DNA of 7,947 nucleotides from JANQIO01 sp038746745. GTDB lineage: Bacteria > Pseudomonadota > Gammaproteobacteria > Pseudomonadales > Halieaceae. The DNA lies in assembly GCA_038746745.1 (NCBI GenBank), contig JBCDKJ010000102.1, positions 1 through 7,947 on the forward strand. Reading direction: 5' to 3'. The number at the start of each line of letters is the position of its first letter. Within the stretch, counting starts at the first letter, position 1. Positions 1-6,005 of this stretch are shown piece after piece. Position numbers and translations under genes: made by a program. The notes below the pieces were generated by a model, which worked only from the letters and a program-made list of their open reading frames with translations, made no database searches and was not told the origin of the DNA.

Positions 1-597
1 GGGGCGCTGCTCAAGCTCCTGATACCAGCGCTTCACGTATTTGAATTCGTCCAGGTCAATGCGCTGTGCCTCGTAATAGGTGACCCAGGGATAACAGGCC
101 ATGTCTGCGATGCTATAAAAGTCACCGGCCAGATAGCGGCGGTTGTAGAGCCGATTGTTCATAACGCCGTAAAGCCGATGCGTCTCGTCGCTGTACCGAG
201 TCAGTGCATGGCTCTGGTCACCAGCACGATCTTTGAGGCGCGCAAAGTAGCCCCGTTCGCCCATCTTCGGGCCCTGATTGGCCATCTGCCACATCAGCCA
301 CTGATTCACTTCCCAGCGCTCTCGCATCGACTCTCCGCCAAAGCGGCCCGACTTTTCTGCGAGATAGAGCAGGCAGCTACCTGACTCGAACACGGCCAGG
401 GGCTCGCCGCCGTCTGTCGGGGTACGGTCAACGATAGCGGGCATGCGGTTGTTCGGGCTTATCTTCAGGAAACCCTCGGAGAACTGGTCGCCCATGCCGA
501 TATTGCAGTACACCGTTGTGTAGGGTATCTCGGCTTCTTCCAGCAGAATGGACACTTTCTTGCCGTTCGGCGTCGGCCAATAGTGCAGGTCGATCAT
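1..597 (-). CDS. yfcG-like: Glutathione S-transferase, YfcG/Nu-class-like (3' end beyond window)
   Basis: The frame is open from an ATG at 597 to the left edge, giving 199 residues without a stop. E. coli YfcG is about 215 residues, so only a short C-terminal tail should be missing. Residues 1-12 (MIDLHYWPTPNG) match the YfcG N-terminus, including Thr9 and Asn11, which in this class replace the usual catalytic Ser/Tyr/Cys at the glutathione thiol. The thioredoxin-like domain follows with the cis-Pro loop (SPNNRMPAIVD, 47-57) and the Glu-Ser pair that holds the glutathione gamma-glutamyl group (FESG, 70-73). The helical domain carries the YSIADMACYPW motif at 161-171. Family members act as cytosolic glutathione-dependent disulfide reductases and peroxidases, so a thiol-redox or detoxification role is likely. 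A weak AGGA lies 9 bp before the ATG. The gene follows a small unknown gene by 45 bp on the same strand, probably co-transcribed. Family assignment is firm; the substrate is unknown. Confidence 0.93.
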   Translation of the reverse strand, partial: MIDLHYWPTPNGKKVSILLEEAEIPYTTVYCNIGMGDQFSEGFLKISPNNRMPAIVDRTPTDGGEPLAVFESGSCLLYLAEKSGRFGGESMRERWEVNQWLMWQMANQGPKMGERGYFARLKDRAGDQSHALTRYSDETHRLYGVMNNRLYNRRYLAGDFYSIADMACYPWVTYYEAQRIDLDEFKYVKRWYQELEQRP

Positions 598-642
598 GTT
601 GTAGATTCCTGTTTTGGGATGGCGCCAGGCCTGTCGCAGACT

Positions 643-1002
643 TCAGCGCAGCTCAGTGCGCTCGGCAAGCTGATACTCGTGCTCTATTCGGGCCTGTTGC
701 TCGACCCTGGCGCTGCCGGTGAGAGAATGAGACTCCTGCAAGCGCTGATTCCGCCGGTGCTTGCGGTAGTAGCTCAGCATCTCGTCAAAGACGGCCTGAT
801 GCGCTTCGCCGGCAATAAGCTTTTCGATCAGATCGATATCTATACCCATGCGATAAGCAATGCGACTGGGGCGGATATTGTGAGCATGGAACTCGGCAAC
901 GATCCGTATCTGCCGCTCTAGCGGGTAGTGGCATTCTCTCGAGTAGCCGTAGGGCGGAGAGGGCGCGCGGGAGTCTTTTTTGCTGGAGCTCATGCCGAGC
1001 AT
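643..1002 (-). CDS. Small basic protein of unknown function with a helix-turn-helix-like segment
   Basis: I do not recognise a named family. The start is uncertain: the frame extends back to a GTG at 1131, but the protein-like composition begins near the ATG pair at 1002 and 993. I chose 1002 (119 residues); neither ATG has a clear Shine-Dalgarno. Numbered from 1002, residues 1-17 are a polar, Ser/Pro-rich leader. Residues 18-37 contain an aromatic/basic run (PYGYSRECHYPLERQ). Residues 42-66 (from NIRPSRIAYRMG to IEKLIAGE) look like two short helices with a turn, as in small DNA-binding proteins. Residues 78-89 are strongly basic (YYRKHRRNQRLQ), followed by a charged, helix-prone tail. There is no signal peptide or membrane segment, so it should be cytoplasmic. 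It ends 45 bp before the glutathione transferase start, suggesting a two-gene unit. A nucleic-acid-binding role is inference from composition only. Confidence 0.68.
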   Translation of the reverse strand: MLGMSSSKKDSRAPSPPYGYSRECHYPLERQIRIVAEFHAHNIRPSRIAYRMGIDIDLIEKLIAGEAHQAVFDEMLSYYRKHRRNQRLQESHSLTGSARVEQQARIEHEYQLAERTELR

Positions 1003-1115
1003 ACTAGTCGCTGGTGTAAGGCTTCGCCAGTGCTCGCTGCTGGCGCTGTTCAGGCACAGATTCGATAGGCCAAACTGCCCGGTGTTTTTAGCCCCTCTCG
1101 CTTGCGTATTGAGGT

Positions 1116-1132
1116 CGTGATGCGTTATCACG
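1116..1132. promoter_or_regulatory. Perfect inverted repeat in divergent intergenic region (candidate operator)
   Basis: CGTGAT-GCGTT-ATCACG is a perfect 6-bp inverted repeat with a 5-bp centre. It lies in the 161-bp gap between the divergent unknown gene (start about 1002) and the lipoprotein hydrolase (start 1164), 32 bp upstream of the hydrolase ATG. Half-sites GTGAT/ATCAC recall GntR- or CRP/FNR-type operators, but the half-site spacing (GTGA-N7-TCAC, TGAT-N5-ATCA) fits neither CRP nor FNR. No convincing -35/-10 pair was found beside it on either strand. It could instead form a small RNA hairpin in the hydrolase leader. Confidence 0.4.
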
Positions 1133-1163
1133 GCGACTAAATGCTAACAATAAAGGAATTCGA

Positions 1164-2681
1164 ATGACCCACCGTGATCTATCGCAGTGCCGCACAGGTC
1201 GCTCCCTGCTGATATGGAGCATCGTTCTTATCGCCTCGGCCTGCAGCGATGGCAATGACACCGTGACCATAGACCCGCTGCCGGAGTTCCTGCCAGTCTC
1301 TGTGCCTACGGTGCTGGAGCCGCCATCGGCGGGTGCGCCGTTTTTGCAACAGAACACTTTTGACCTGTCGGTTGTTGGGTATGAAGCGGTGGAGTTTTTT
1401 TACGAGGGCACAGCCACGGCTTTCACCAATCTCAATGAATTGCTTGGCGATGGTCGCTGGGAGGTTGAGCCCGCCGAACAAGCCACCTATCGTTCAAGGA
1501 TATTCATTCACAGGCCGATCGATGCGGCGCGTTTTAATGGCACGGTGGAAGTCGAGTGGTTGAACGTGACTGCCGGTTTCGAGACGCCCCCAGTGTGGGG
1601 CGCAGGTCATGTAGAGACCTACCGACAGGGGCACATCTGGGTTGGCGTCTCCGCACAGAAGGTCGGCATTGACGGCAGTGAAGGCGCGCTGGTCCCACTG
1701 CACCTGAAAGCGGTCAATCCCGCTCGCTATGGCAGTCTGGATCATCCAGGCGACAGTTTTTCCTACGATATGTTCAGCCAGGTGACGGCCATCCTGCGGG
1801 GTGAGGCTAATCTGGACGTGCTGGCGGGCATGCAACCGGAGCGGATTGTTGCCACGGGCCAGTCCCAGTCCGGCAGCCGCATGGTGTCCTATATCAATGC
1901 CGTGCAGCCGCTCTACAACGCATTTGATGGTTTTATTGTCATGACCAAGGGTGATGGCTCTTCAGCGCTGGCTCAGGAACCGCAGACAGCAATACCTGCA
2001 CCGGGCGCAGTCAGAGTGCGCGCAGACAGCCTGACGCCGGTGCTGAACGTGCAGTCAGAAACGGATGTAACCCTGTTGAATTCGGTGGCCGCCAGACAGG
2101 AGGACAGTGACAGGTTCCGCCTTTGGGAAGTGGCCGGTACGTCCCATAGCGACTACTACGGCATTGTGGCCGGACGTGAGGACGCGTTGGGCGAACCCCG
2201 CTTTGCTGCTGTGGTTGAGGAGGATGAAGTCTTTGGGTTTCTACAGTGTGACCGGCCCTTTAACGCAGGTCCGTTCACTTACGTCATGCGCGCTGCGATG
2301 CGCGCGATGAACGCATGGATTGGGGACGGCGTTGCGCCCCCTACAGCGCCACGACTGGATCTGGATGACAGTCAGACGGCTTACCTGACAGATGCCCTGG
2401 GCAACGTGACCGGTGGCGTTCGCACGCCTTTTGTCGACGCGCCAACGGCCGTGCTGTCTGGTGAGGGGCAGACGGGAGGTTCCTTCTGCTTCCTGTTTGG
2501 TGTGACCACATTGTTTCCACCCGATCAGGTGGCCAGCCTGTATCCGACGGAAGCGGACTACGTTAGCGCTGTTTCCGAGTCCGCGCAGGCCGCCGTGCAG
2601 GCAGGATTCCTTTTGCAGGTTGATGCGGATGCCATCACTGCCTGGGCGCCGCAGCAGTATCGCAACCAGACAGACCTCTAG
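1164..2681 (+). CDS. Predicted lipoprotein, alpha/beta-hydrolase-domain family
   Basis: This 505-residue protein starts at an ATG with AAGGA 6 bp upstream (1153-1157). The N-terminus has Arg residues, a hydrophobic stretch (SLLIWSIVLIASAC, 14-27) and Cys27 as a probable lipidated cysteine. The -3 residue is Ala rather than the preferred Leu, so the lipobox is slightly off-consensus; Ser at +2 would favour outer-membrane sorting. The body resembles the large 'alpha/beta hydrolase domain' group of uncharacterised secreted esterase-like proteins. The nucleophile elbow is GQSQS (232-236) with Ser234 as nucleophile, the final Gly of GxSxG being Ser. The acid is probably Glu299 or Asp301 (VQSETD) and the base His328 (AGTSHSD). 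Cys361 and Cys442 could form a disulfide after export. It likely hydrolyses an ester or related bond at the cell envelope; the substrate is unknown. It stands alone, convergent with the LysR gene 25 bp downstream, with no clear intrinsic terminator between them. Confidence 0.88.
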   Translation: MTHRDLSQCRTGRSLLIWSIVLIASACSDGNDTVTIDPLPEFLPVSVPTVLEPPSAGAPFLQQNTFDLSVVGYEAVEFFYEGTATAFTNLNELLGDGRWEVEPAEQATYRSRIFIHRPIDAARFNGTVEVEWLNVTAGFETPPVWGAGHVETYRQGHIWVGVSAQKVGIDGSEGALVPLHLKAVNPARYGSLDHPGDSFSYDMFSQVTAILRGEANLDVLAGMQPERIVATGQSQSGSRMVSYINAVQPLYNAFDGFIVMTKGDGSSALAQEPQTAIPAPGAVRVRADSLTPVLNVQSETDVTLLNSVAARQEDSDRFRLWEVAGTSHSDYYGIVAGREDALGEPRFAAVVEEDEVFGFLQCDRPFNAGPFTYVMRAAMRAMNAWIGDGVAPPTAPRLDLDDSQTAYLTDALGNVTGGVRTPFVDAPTAVLSGEGQTGGSFCFLFGVTTLFPPDQVASLYPTEADYVSAVSESAQAAVQAGFLLQVDADAITAWAPQQYRNQTDL

Positions 2682-2706
2682 GGCGCGGTGTCTGAAAGTT
2701 CGCGGT

Positions 2707-3612
2707 TTAGTGGTCGCTGGCGGTCTTCGCTGAGACTTTTTCCCCTAGAAAGTCCGCGAACAGTTGCAGTCGACTGGAGAGGTGTCGGTGGCGGGGGTAT
2801 AGCGCACACAGTGTCAGTGGTTGCGGTGCGTAATCGGGCATAACCCGGCGTAGCTGACCCTGCTGCAGGGCCCTGGCAATGATGAAGTCGGGAAGTAGCG
2901 CGATACCCTGATGACCAACGCTCGCGGCCGCCAGCACCTCGCCGTTGTTAGACCACATAGAGCAGTTTACCGGCACGGATACCTCGCCGTCGGGGCCTGT
3001 CAGCCGCCACTGCGTGCCACTCTCCTGATAGCCATAATGCAGGCAGCGATGCTGTTTCAGCTCTGCGGGATGCTTTGGTTCGCCGTAATCGCTGAGGTAC
3101 TGATCTGAGGCGCAAAGCACCAGGTGCACAGGTCCCAGCTCTCGCGTCACCAGACTGGTATAGCTGCGGGGTTCGCTTATGCGAAGGCTGATGTCAAAGC
3201 CTTCTTCGAGGGGATCGACAAAACGGTCGCTCAGCGATAGTTCAACATGAAGCTGCGGATGCGCGGCCATGAAATCGCAGACCCAGTGAGCCAGATGCAG
3301 GGTGCCAAAGGACATGGGGGCGTTGATTCGGAGCGTACCGCGCGGCGCTTCCTGCATTTCGCTAACGGCAGCGATCGCCGCTTCCAGATCGGCGACAATA
3401 GTATTGCAACGGGCGTAGAAGGCGAGCCCCGTTTCTGTTGGCGTCACGACGCGCGTGCTGCGCTGCAGCAATTGTGCGCCCAATAGCTCTTCTAACTTTT
3501 TAACGTGCTTGTTGATCACTGAGCGCGTCACGCCTTTCTCGCGTGCCGCGGCGGCAAAGCCGCCCGCATCCACGACTGCGGTAAAGCTTCGAATTGATTC
3601 AAGCACATCCAT
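2707..3612 (-). CDS. LysR-family transcriptional regulator
   Basis: The 301-residue length is typical of the family. Residues 1-62 form the winged helix-turn-helix, with the recognisable core MDVLESIRSFTAVVDAGGFA at the start, the VTRSVINKHVKKLEELLG helix near 28-45 and the wing STRVVTPTETG at 52-62. A linker helix leads to the two-lobed effector domain from about residue 92 (GTLRINAPMSFG), with the conserved FDISLRI strand. The sequence type is that of the DhcR/CrgA-like branch, whose members often control a divergent oxidoreductase or pirin gene. It is divergent from the pirin operon across 141 bp containing palindromes of LysR-box form, so it most likely regulates that operon and itself in response to a small-molecule ligand. 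The ATG at 3612 starts the conserved N-terminus; its Shine-Dalgarno is weak. The co-inducer cannot be predicted. Confidence 0.95.
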   Translation of the reverse strand: MDVLESIRSFTAVVDAGGFAAAAREKGVTRSVINKHVKKLEELLGAQLLQRSTRVVTPTETGLAFYARCNTIVADLEAAIAAVSEMQEAPRGTLRINAPMSFGTLHLAHWVCDFMAAHPQLHVELSLSDRFVDPLEEGFDISLRISEPRSYTSLVTRELGPVHLVLCASDQYLSDYGEPKHPAELKQHRCLHYGYQESGTQWRLTGPDGEVSVPVNCSMWSNNGEVLAAASVGHQGIALLPDFIIARALQQGQLRRVMPDYAPQPLTLCALYPRHRHLSSRLQLFADFLGEKVSAKTASDH

Positions 3613-3656
3613 CGTACTGATTCCAAAATGGACACAAAATGTTTCTATTTAGGGTA

Positions 3657-3694
3657 ATTGTTATCGAAAATAATGACAATAGAATGACTGTCAT
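3657..3694. promoter_or_regulatory. Candidate LysR operator cluster between LysR gene and pirin operon
   Basis: Three overlapping symmetric elements are packed here. TTAT-N5-ATAA at 3661-3673 fits the LysR-box form T-N11-A. A wider imperfect palindrome at 3657-3680 (ATTGTTAT/ATAATGACAAT arms) pairs seven of its eight outer positions. ATGAC-T-GTCAT at 3684-3694 is a perfect 11-bp palindrome, and ATGAC also occurs at 3673-3677, so ATGAC units repeat every 11 bp (about one helical turn). The sites overlap the candidate operon promoter. This matches the usual LysR layout of an upstream recognition site plus a promoter-proximal activation site. Assignment to the adjacent regulator is inference. 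Confidence 0.55.
3658..3685 (+). promoter_or_regulatory. Candidate sigma70 promoter of the pirin operon
   Basis: TTGTTA (3658-3663) and TAGAAT (3680-3685) are separated by 16 bp. The -10 matches 5 of 6 consensus positions and the -35 matches 4 of 6. Transcription would begin near 3692, leaving a leader of about 60 nt before the first pirin ATG. The slightly short spacer and overlap with palindromes fit a regulated promoter. Confidence 0.45.
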
Positions 3695-3753
3695 CAAGCG
3701 TTAACCCGCTACAGAGACCCACTACGGAAACTGACTATAGAAGGAGGAGAACG

Positions 3754-4452
3754 ATGATGACACTTCGCCCTAGTGACGCTCGAGGCAAGGCCCAGTTTGG
3801 CTGGTTGGACAGCCGCCACAGCTTCTCTTTTGGTCACTATCTCGATCCAGAGCATATGGGGCACGGACCCCTGCGGGTAATCAACGAAGACAGGGTGCAG
3901 CCCGGCCGAGGCTTTGATACCCATGGTCACCGCGATATGGAAATCCTATCCTACGTGCTGGAGGGTGCGTTGGAACACCAGGATAATATCGGCAACGGTT
4001 CGCAAATTGTGCCTGGAGACCTGCAACGCATGACGGCGGGCACAGGCGTGATGCACAGTGAGTTCAACGGGTCTGATGCCGACCCAGTGCACTTCCTGCA
4101 AATCTGGATTCAGCCAGAACGTCAGGGGCTGCAGCCTGGCTATGAGCAGAAGGCTTTCTCGCGCAACGAAAAGCTTAACCAGCTGCGCCTGATCGGTGCG
4201 CGCGATGCGCGGGACGGGTCTGTGTTGATTCACCGCGATGTAGACCTTTACGCCAGTGTGCTGGAGTCGGAGCGTTCGGTGTCGCACAGTCTGCGTGAGG
4301 GACGGCAGGGCTGGCTGCAGTTGGCGCGCGGTAGCGTCCGCGTCAACGATGTCACTATGGCTGTCGGCGACGGGCTTGCCCTGACCGGCCCGCTGGACCT
4401 GAAGATCACCGCCTCTGAAGAGTCAGAGTTTCTGCTCTTTGATATGCGCTAG
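3754..4452 (+). CDS. yhhW-like: Pirin family protein, YhhW-type (metal cupin, possible quercetinase)
   Basis: The 232-residue product is close in length to E. coli YhhW (231), a pirin with quercetin 2,3-dioxygenase activity. The N-terminal cupin is well conserved: residues 19-30 (DSRHSFSFGHYL), RVINEDRVQPGRGFDTHGHRD around 41-61 and MTAGTGVMHSEF at 93-104. Metal ligands are expected at His57, His59, His101 and Glu103, all present. The C-terminal cupin half (about 145-232) is more diverged, as usual in this branch. The start is ATG 3754 with AAGGAGG at 3741-3747, 6 bp upstream; an adjacent in-frame ATG at 3757 is equally usable. It is the first gene of the operon, divergent from the LysR gene and 46 bp ahead of a second pirin. 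Pirins may act as dioxygenases or as redox-sensitive regulators binding other proteins; which applies here is unknown. Confidence 0.94.
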   Translation: MMTLRPSDARGKAQFGWLDSRHSFSFGHYLDPEHMGHGPLRVINEDRVQPGRGFDTHGHRDMEILSYVLEGALEHQDNIGNGSQIVPGDLQRMTAGTGVMHSEFNGSDADPVHFLQIWIQPERQGLQPGYEQKAFSRNEKLNQLRLIGARDARDGSVLIHRDVDLYASVLESERSVSHSLREGRQGWLQLARGSVRVNDVTMAVGDGLALTGPLDLKITASEESEFLLFDMR

Positions 4453-4498
4453 CGGTGTTTCGAGATCGACTACAGACTGGTCTTAAGGAGGAAGGAGT

Positions 4499-5383
4499 AT
4501 GACTACTGAGGGGAGTAACTCGGGCGCAGCCGTTGCGCTGCGCCTAGAACCCCGCGAGGCAGATCTGGGGGAGTTCAGCGTTCGACGCGTACTGCCCTCT
4601 CGTCAAAAGCGTAGCGTTGGACCCTTCGTCTTTTTTGATCACATGGGCCCTGCTACCTTTCCGCCTGGTAAGGGCATTGCGGTTCGCCCGCATCCTCATA
4701 TCGGCCTTGCGACCATCACCTACCTGTTTGAAGGGGAGATCATGCATCGCGACAGCCTGGGGGTGGTGCAGCCTATAGAGCCCGGTGCCATCAACCTGAT
4801 GACGGCAGGGCGGGGTATTGTGCACTCAGAGCGGGCGGGTTCAGACCTCAATGTCTCGTCTACGCTGCATGGCATTCAGTCCTGGATTGCGCTGCCCGAG
4901 GATCAGCAGGAGCGCGAGCCAGCGTTTGCGCACTTCCCTGCGGCGGAGATTCCGCAGCTGGCTCTCCCCGGTGCGGCCGTGACGGTCATTATGGGCGAGG
5001 CGTACGGTGTCATCTCACCTGTGACGCAGTACTCTCCAACGCTGTATCTCGACTGCACACTCGATGCTGGAGCCAGCCTCGCGCTGCCCGCCGCCACGGA
5101 AGAGCTTGCCGTGTACGTGGTTGACGGCGAGGTGACCATCGATTCGGAAAGCTACAGCGCCGGCGTGATGGCGATTGCAGCGGCGGGCGCGACGCCTGCG
5201 ATCAGTGCGAACAGTGACAGCAGGCTTATGGTGATTGGCGGCGCTGGCTTAGGGCCGCGCAAGCTGTTCTGGAATTTCGTGCACAGCTCGCCAGAGCGCA
5301 TAGAGCAGGCAAAAATCGATTGGAGCGCGGGTAATTTCCCGCAGGTGCCAGGAGACGATGAGTTTATCCCGCTGCCGGACTAA
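4499..5383 (+). CDS. Pirin family protein, classical bicupin type
   Basis: This 294-residue protein has the length and both conserved ends of classical pirins such as human PIR. The N-terminal cupin runs from GPFVFFDHMGP (41-51) through RPHPHIGLATITYLFEGE (63-80) to NLMTAGRGIVHSER (99-112). Metal ligands His65, His67, His109 and Glu111 are all present, with the same spacing as in the preceding pirin. The C-terminal domain ends in the typical signature beginning GPRKLFWNFVHSSPERI and continuing AKIDWSAGNFP. Two tandem Shine-Dalgarno sequences (AAGGAGG 4485-4491 and AAGGAG 4492-4497) precede the ATG, predicting strong translation. It lies 46 bp after the first pirin and 28 bp before the nitroreductase, so it is probably co-transcribed with both. 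It is a cytoplasmic metal-binding protein; catalytic quercetinase-like activity or a redox-sensing role are both possible. Confidence 0.94.
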   Translation: MTTEGSNSGAAVALRLEPREADLGEFSVRRVLPSRQKRSVGPFVFFDHMGPATFPPGKGIAVRPHPHIGLATITYLFEGEIMHRDSLGVVQPIEPGAINLMTAGRGIVHSERAGSDLNVSSTLHGIQSWIALPEDQQEREPAFAHFPAAEIPQLALPGAAVTVIMGEAYGVISPVTQYSPTLYLDCTLDAGASLALPAATEELAVYVVDGEVTIDSESYSAGVMAIAAAGATPAISANSDSRLMVIGGAGLGPRKLFWNFVHSSPERIEQAKIDWSAGNFPQVPGDDEFIPLPD

Positions 5384-5399
5384 GGTTGCGGTTGTTTCT

Positions 5400-5403
5400 G
5401 GAG
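5400..5403 (+). promoter_or_regulatory. Ribosome binding site deciding the nitroreductase start
   Basis: GGAG lies 8 bp before ATG 5412. It favours this start over the in-frame ATG at 5358, which lies inside the preceding pirin, has GGAG only 3 bp away, and would add 18 residues that do not look like a nitroreductase. Confidence 0.6.
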
Positions 5404-5411
5404 ACAACAGT

Positions 5412-5981
5412 ATGGACACACATAATCTACATCCGTTGATTGCGGCACGCCGCAGTCCCTATGCCTTTGATCCCGACAAGAGCGTTAGCGAAGCCGATCT
5501 GACCGCAATGTTCGAAGCAGCGCGCTGGGCAATGTCGTCCTACAACGCACAGCCCTGGCGCTATATTGTCGGCGTGCGCGAGCGTGATGAGGCGACGTGG
5601 CAGAAAATATTTGACGTCCTTGTTGAGGGGAATCAACCCTGGGCGGTCAATGCGCCGGTACTGGCGCTGGGTTTGGTGCAGCCGGACTTTGAGCGCAACG
5701 GCAAGCCGAACAAGGCGGCGATACATGATCTCGGCGCGGCGTCCGCGCAGCTCACGCTGGAGGCCACCGCGCGCGGATTGGTGGTACATCAGATGATTGG
5801 CATTGAGCCCGAGCGAGCGCGCCAGAGTTTCGCCGTTGCGGACGATCTGGAGGTTTACACCGGGTTGGCCATAGGCTACGCGGGCAGCCCAGACGCAGTC
5901 CCGGACGCCTATGCCCAGCGTGACGCCGCACCGCGGGAGCGCAAGCCTCTGACTGACATCATTATCGCCGGGGGGCTGTGA
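5412..5981 (+). CDS. Nitroreductase family FMN oxidoreductase
   Basis: From ATG 5412 the protein has 189 residues, a normal size for small single-domain nitroreductases. The start gives the family's usual opening, LIAARRSPYAFDP (9-21), where the Arg-Arg-Ser contacts the FMN phosphate. ARWAMSSYNAQPWRY (37-51) is the classic second FMN-binding segment, with Asn45 and Gln47. The dimer-interface region HDLGAASAQLTLEA (105-118) follows, then GLAIGY (151-156), and the C-terminal RERKPLTDIIIAG carries the late Arg (175) that also contacts phosphate. Such proteins are cytoplasmic FMN dimers reducing nitro compounds, quinones, flavins or enones with NAD(P)H; the substrate here is unknown. It is third in the operon, 28 bp after the classical pirin and 24 bp before the CoA-transferase. 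An upstream start at 5358 is possible but less likely. Confidence 0.93.
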   Translation: MDTHNLHPLIAARRSPYAFDPDKSVSEADLTAMFEAARWAMSSYNAQPWRYIVGVRERDEATWQKIFDVLVEGNQPWAVNAPVLALGLVQPDFERNGKPNKAAIHDLGAASAQLTLEATARGLVVHQMIGIEPERARQSFAVADDLEVYTGLAIGYAGSPDAVPDAYAQRDAAPRERKPLTDIIIAGGL

Positions 5982-5993
5982 TAGTCTCCGAAC

Positions 5994-5999
5994 AGGAGG
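5994..5999 (+). promoter_or_regulatory. Ribosome binding site supporting a GTG start
   Basis: A full AGGAGG lies 6 bp upstream of GTG 6006. This supports GTG as the CoA-transferase start, since the next in-frame ATG (6081) is 25 codons inside the conserved N-terminal region. Confidence 0.8.
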
Positions 6000-6005
6000 C
6001 AGGTA

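Noticed and set aside
583..921. Plus-strand open frame of 112 codons with a hydrophobic stretch
   Set aside because: It lies antisense to the unknown gene and the start of the glutathione transferase. The minus-strand frames have more convincing protein composition and, for the transferase, clear homology.
1003..1131. Extension of the small unknown gene to a GTG at 1131
   Set aside because: The added 43 residues have low-complexity, non-conserved character, and there is no ribosome binding site before the GTG. The ATG at 1002 or 993 is more plausible.
2698..2761. Possible terminator between the hydrolase and LysR genes (GTTCGCGG/CCGCGAAC arms)
   Set aside because: The perfect 8-bp arms are 48 nt apart, lie largely inside the LysR coding region and lack a following U-run, so an intrinsic terminator is not supported.
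5358..5411. Upstream ATG of the nitroreductase, overlapping the classical pirin
   Set aside because: The 18 added residues precede the usual family N-terminus, and the GGAG at 5351-5354 is only 3 bp from that ATG. ATG 5412 has a well-placed GGAG.
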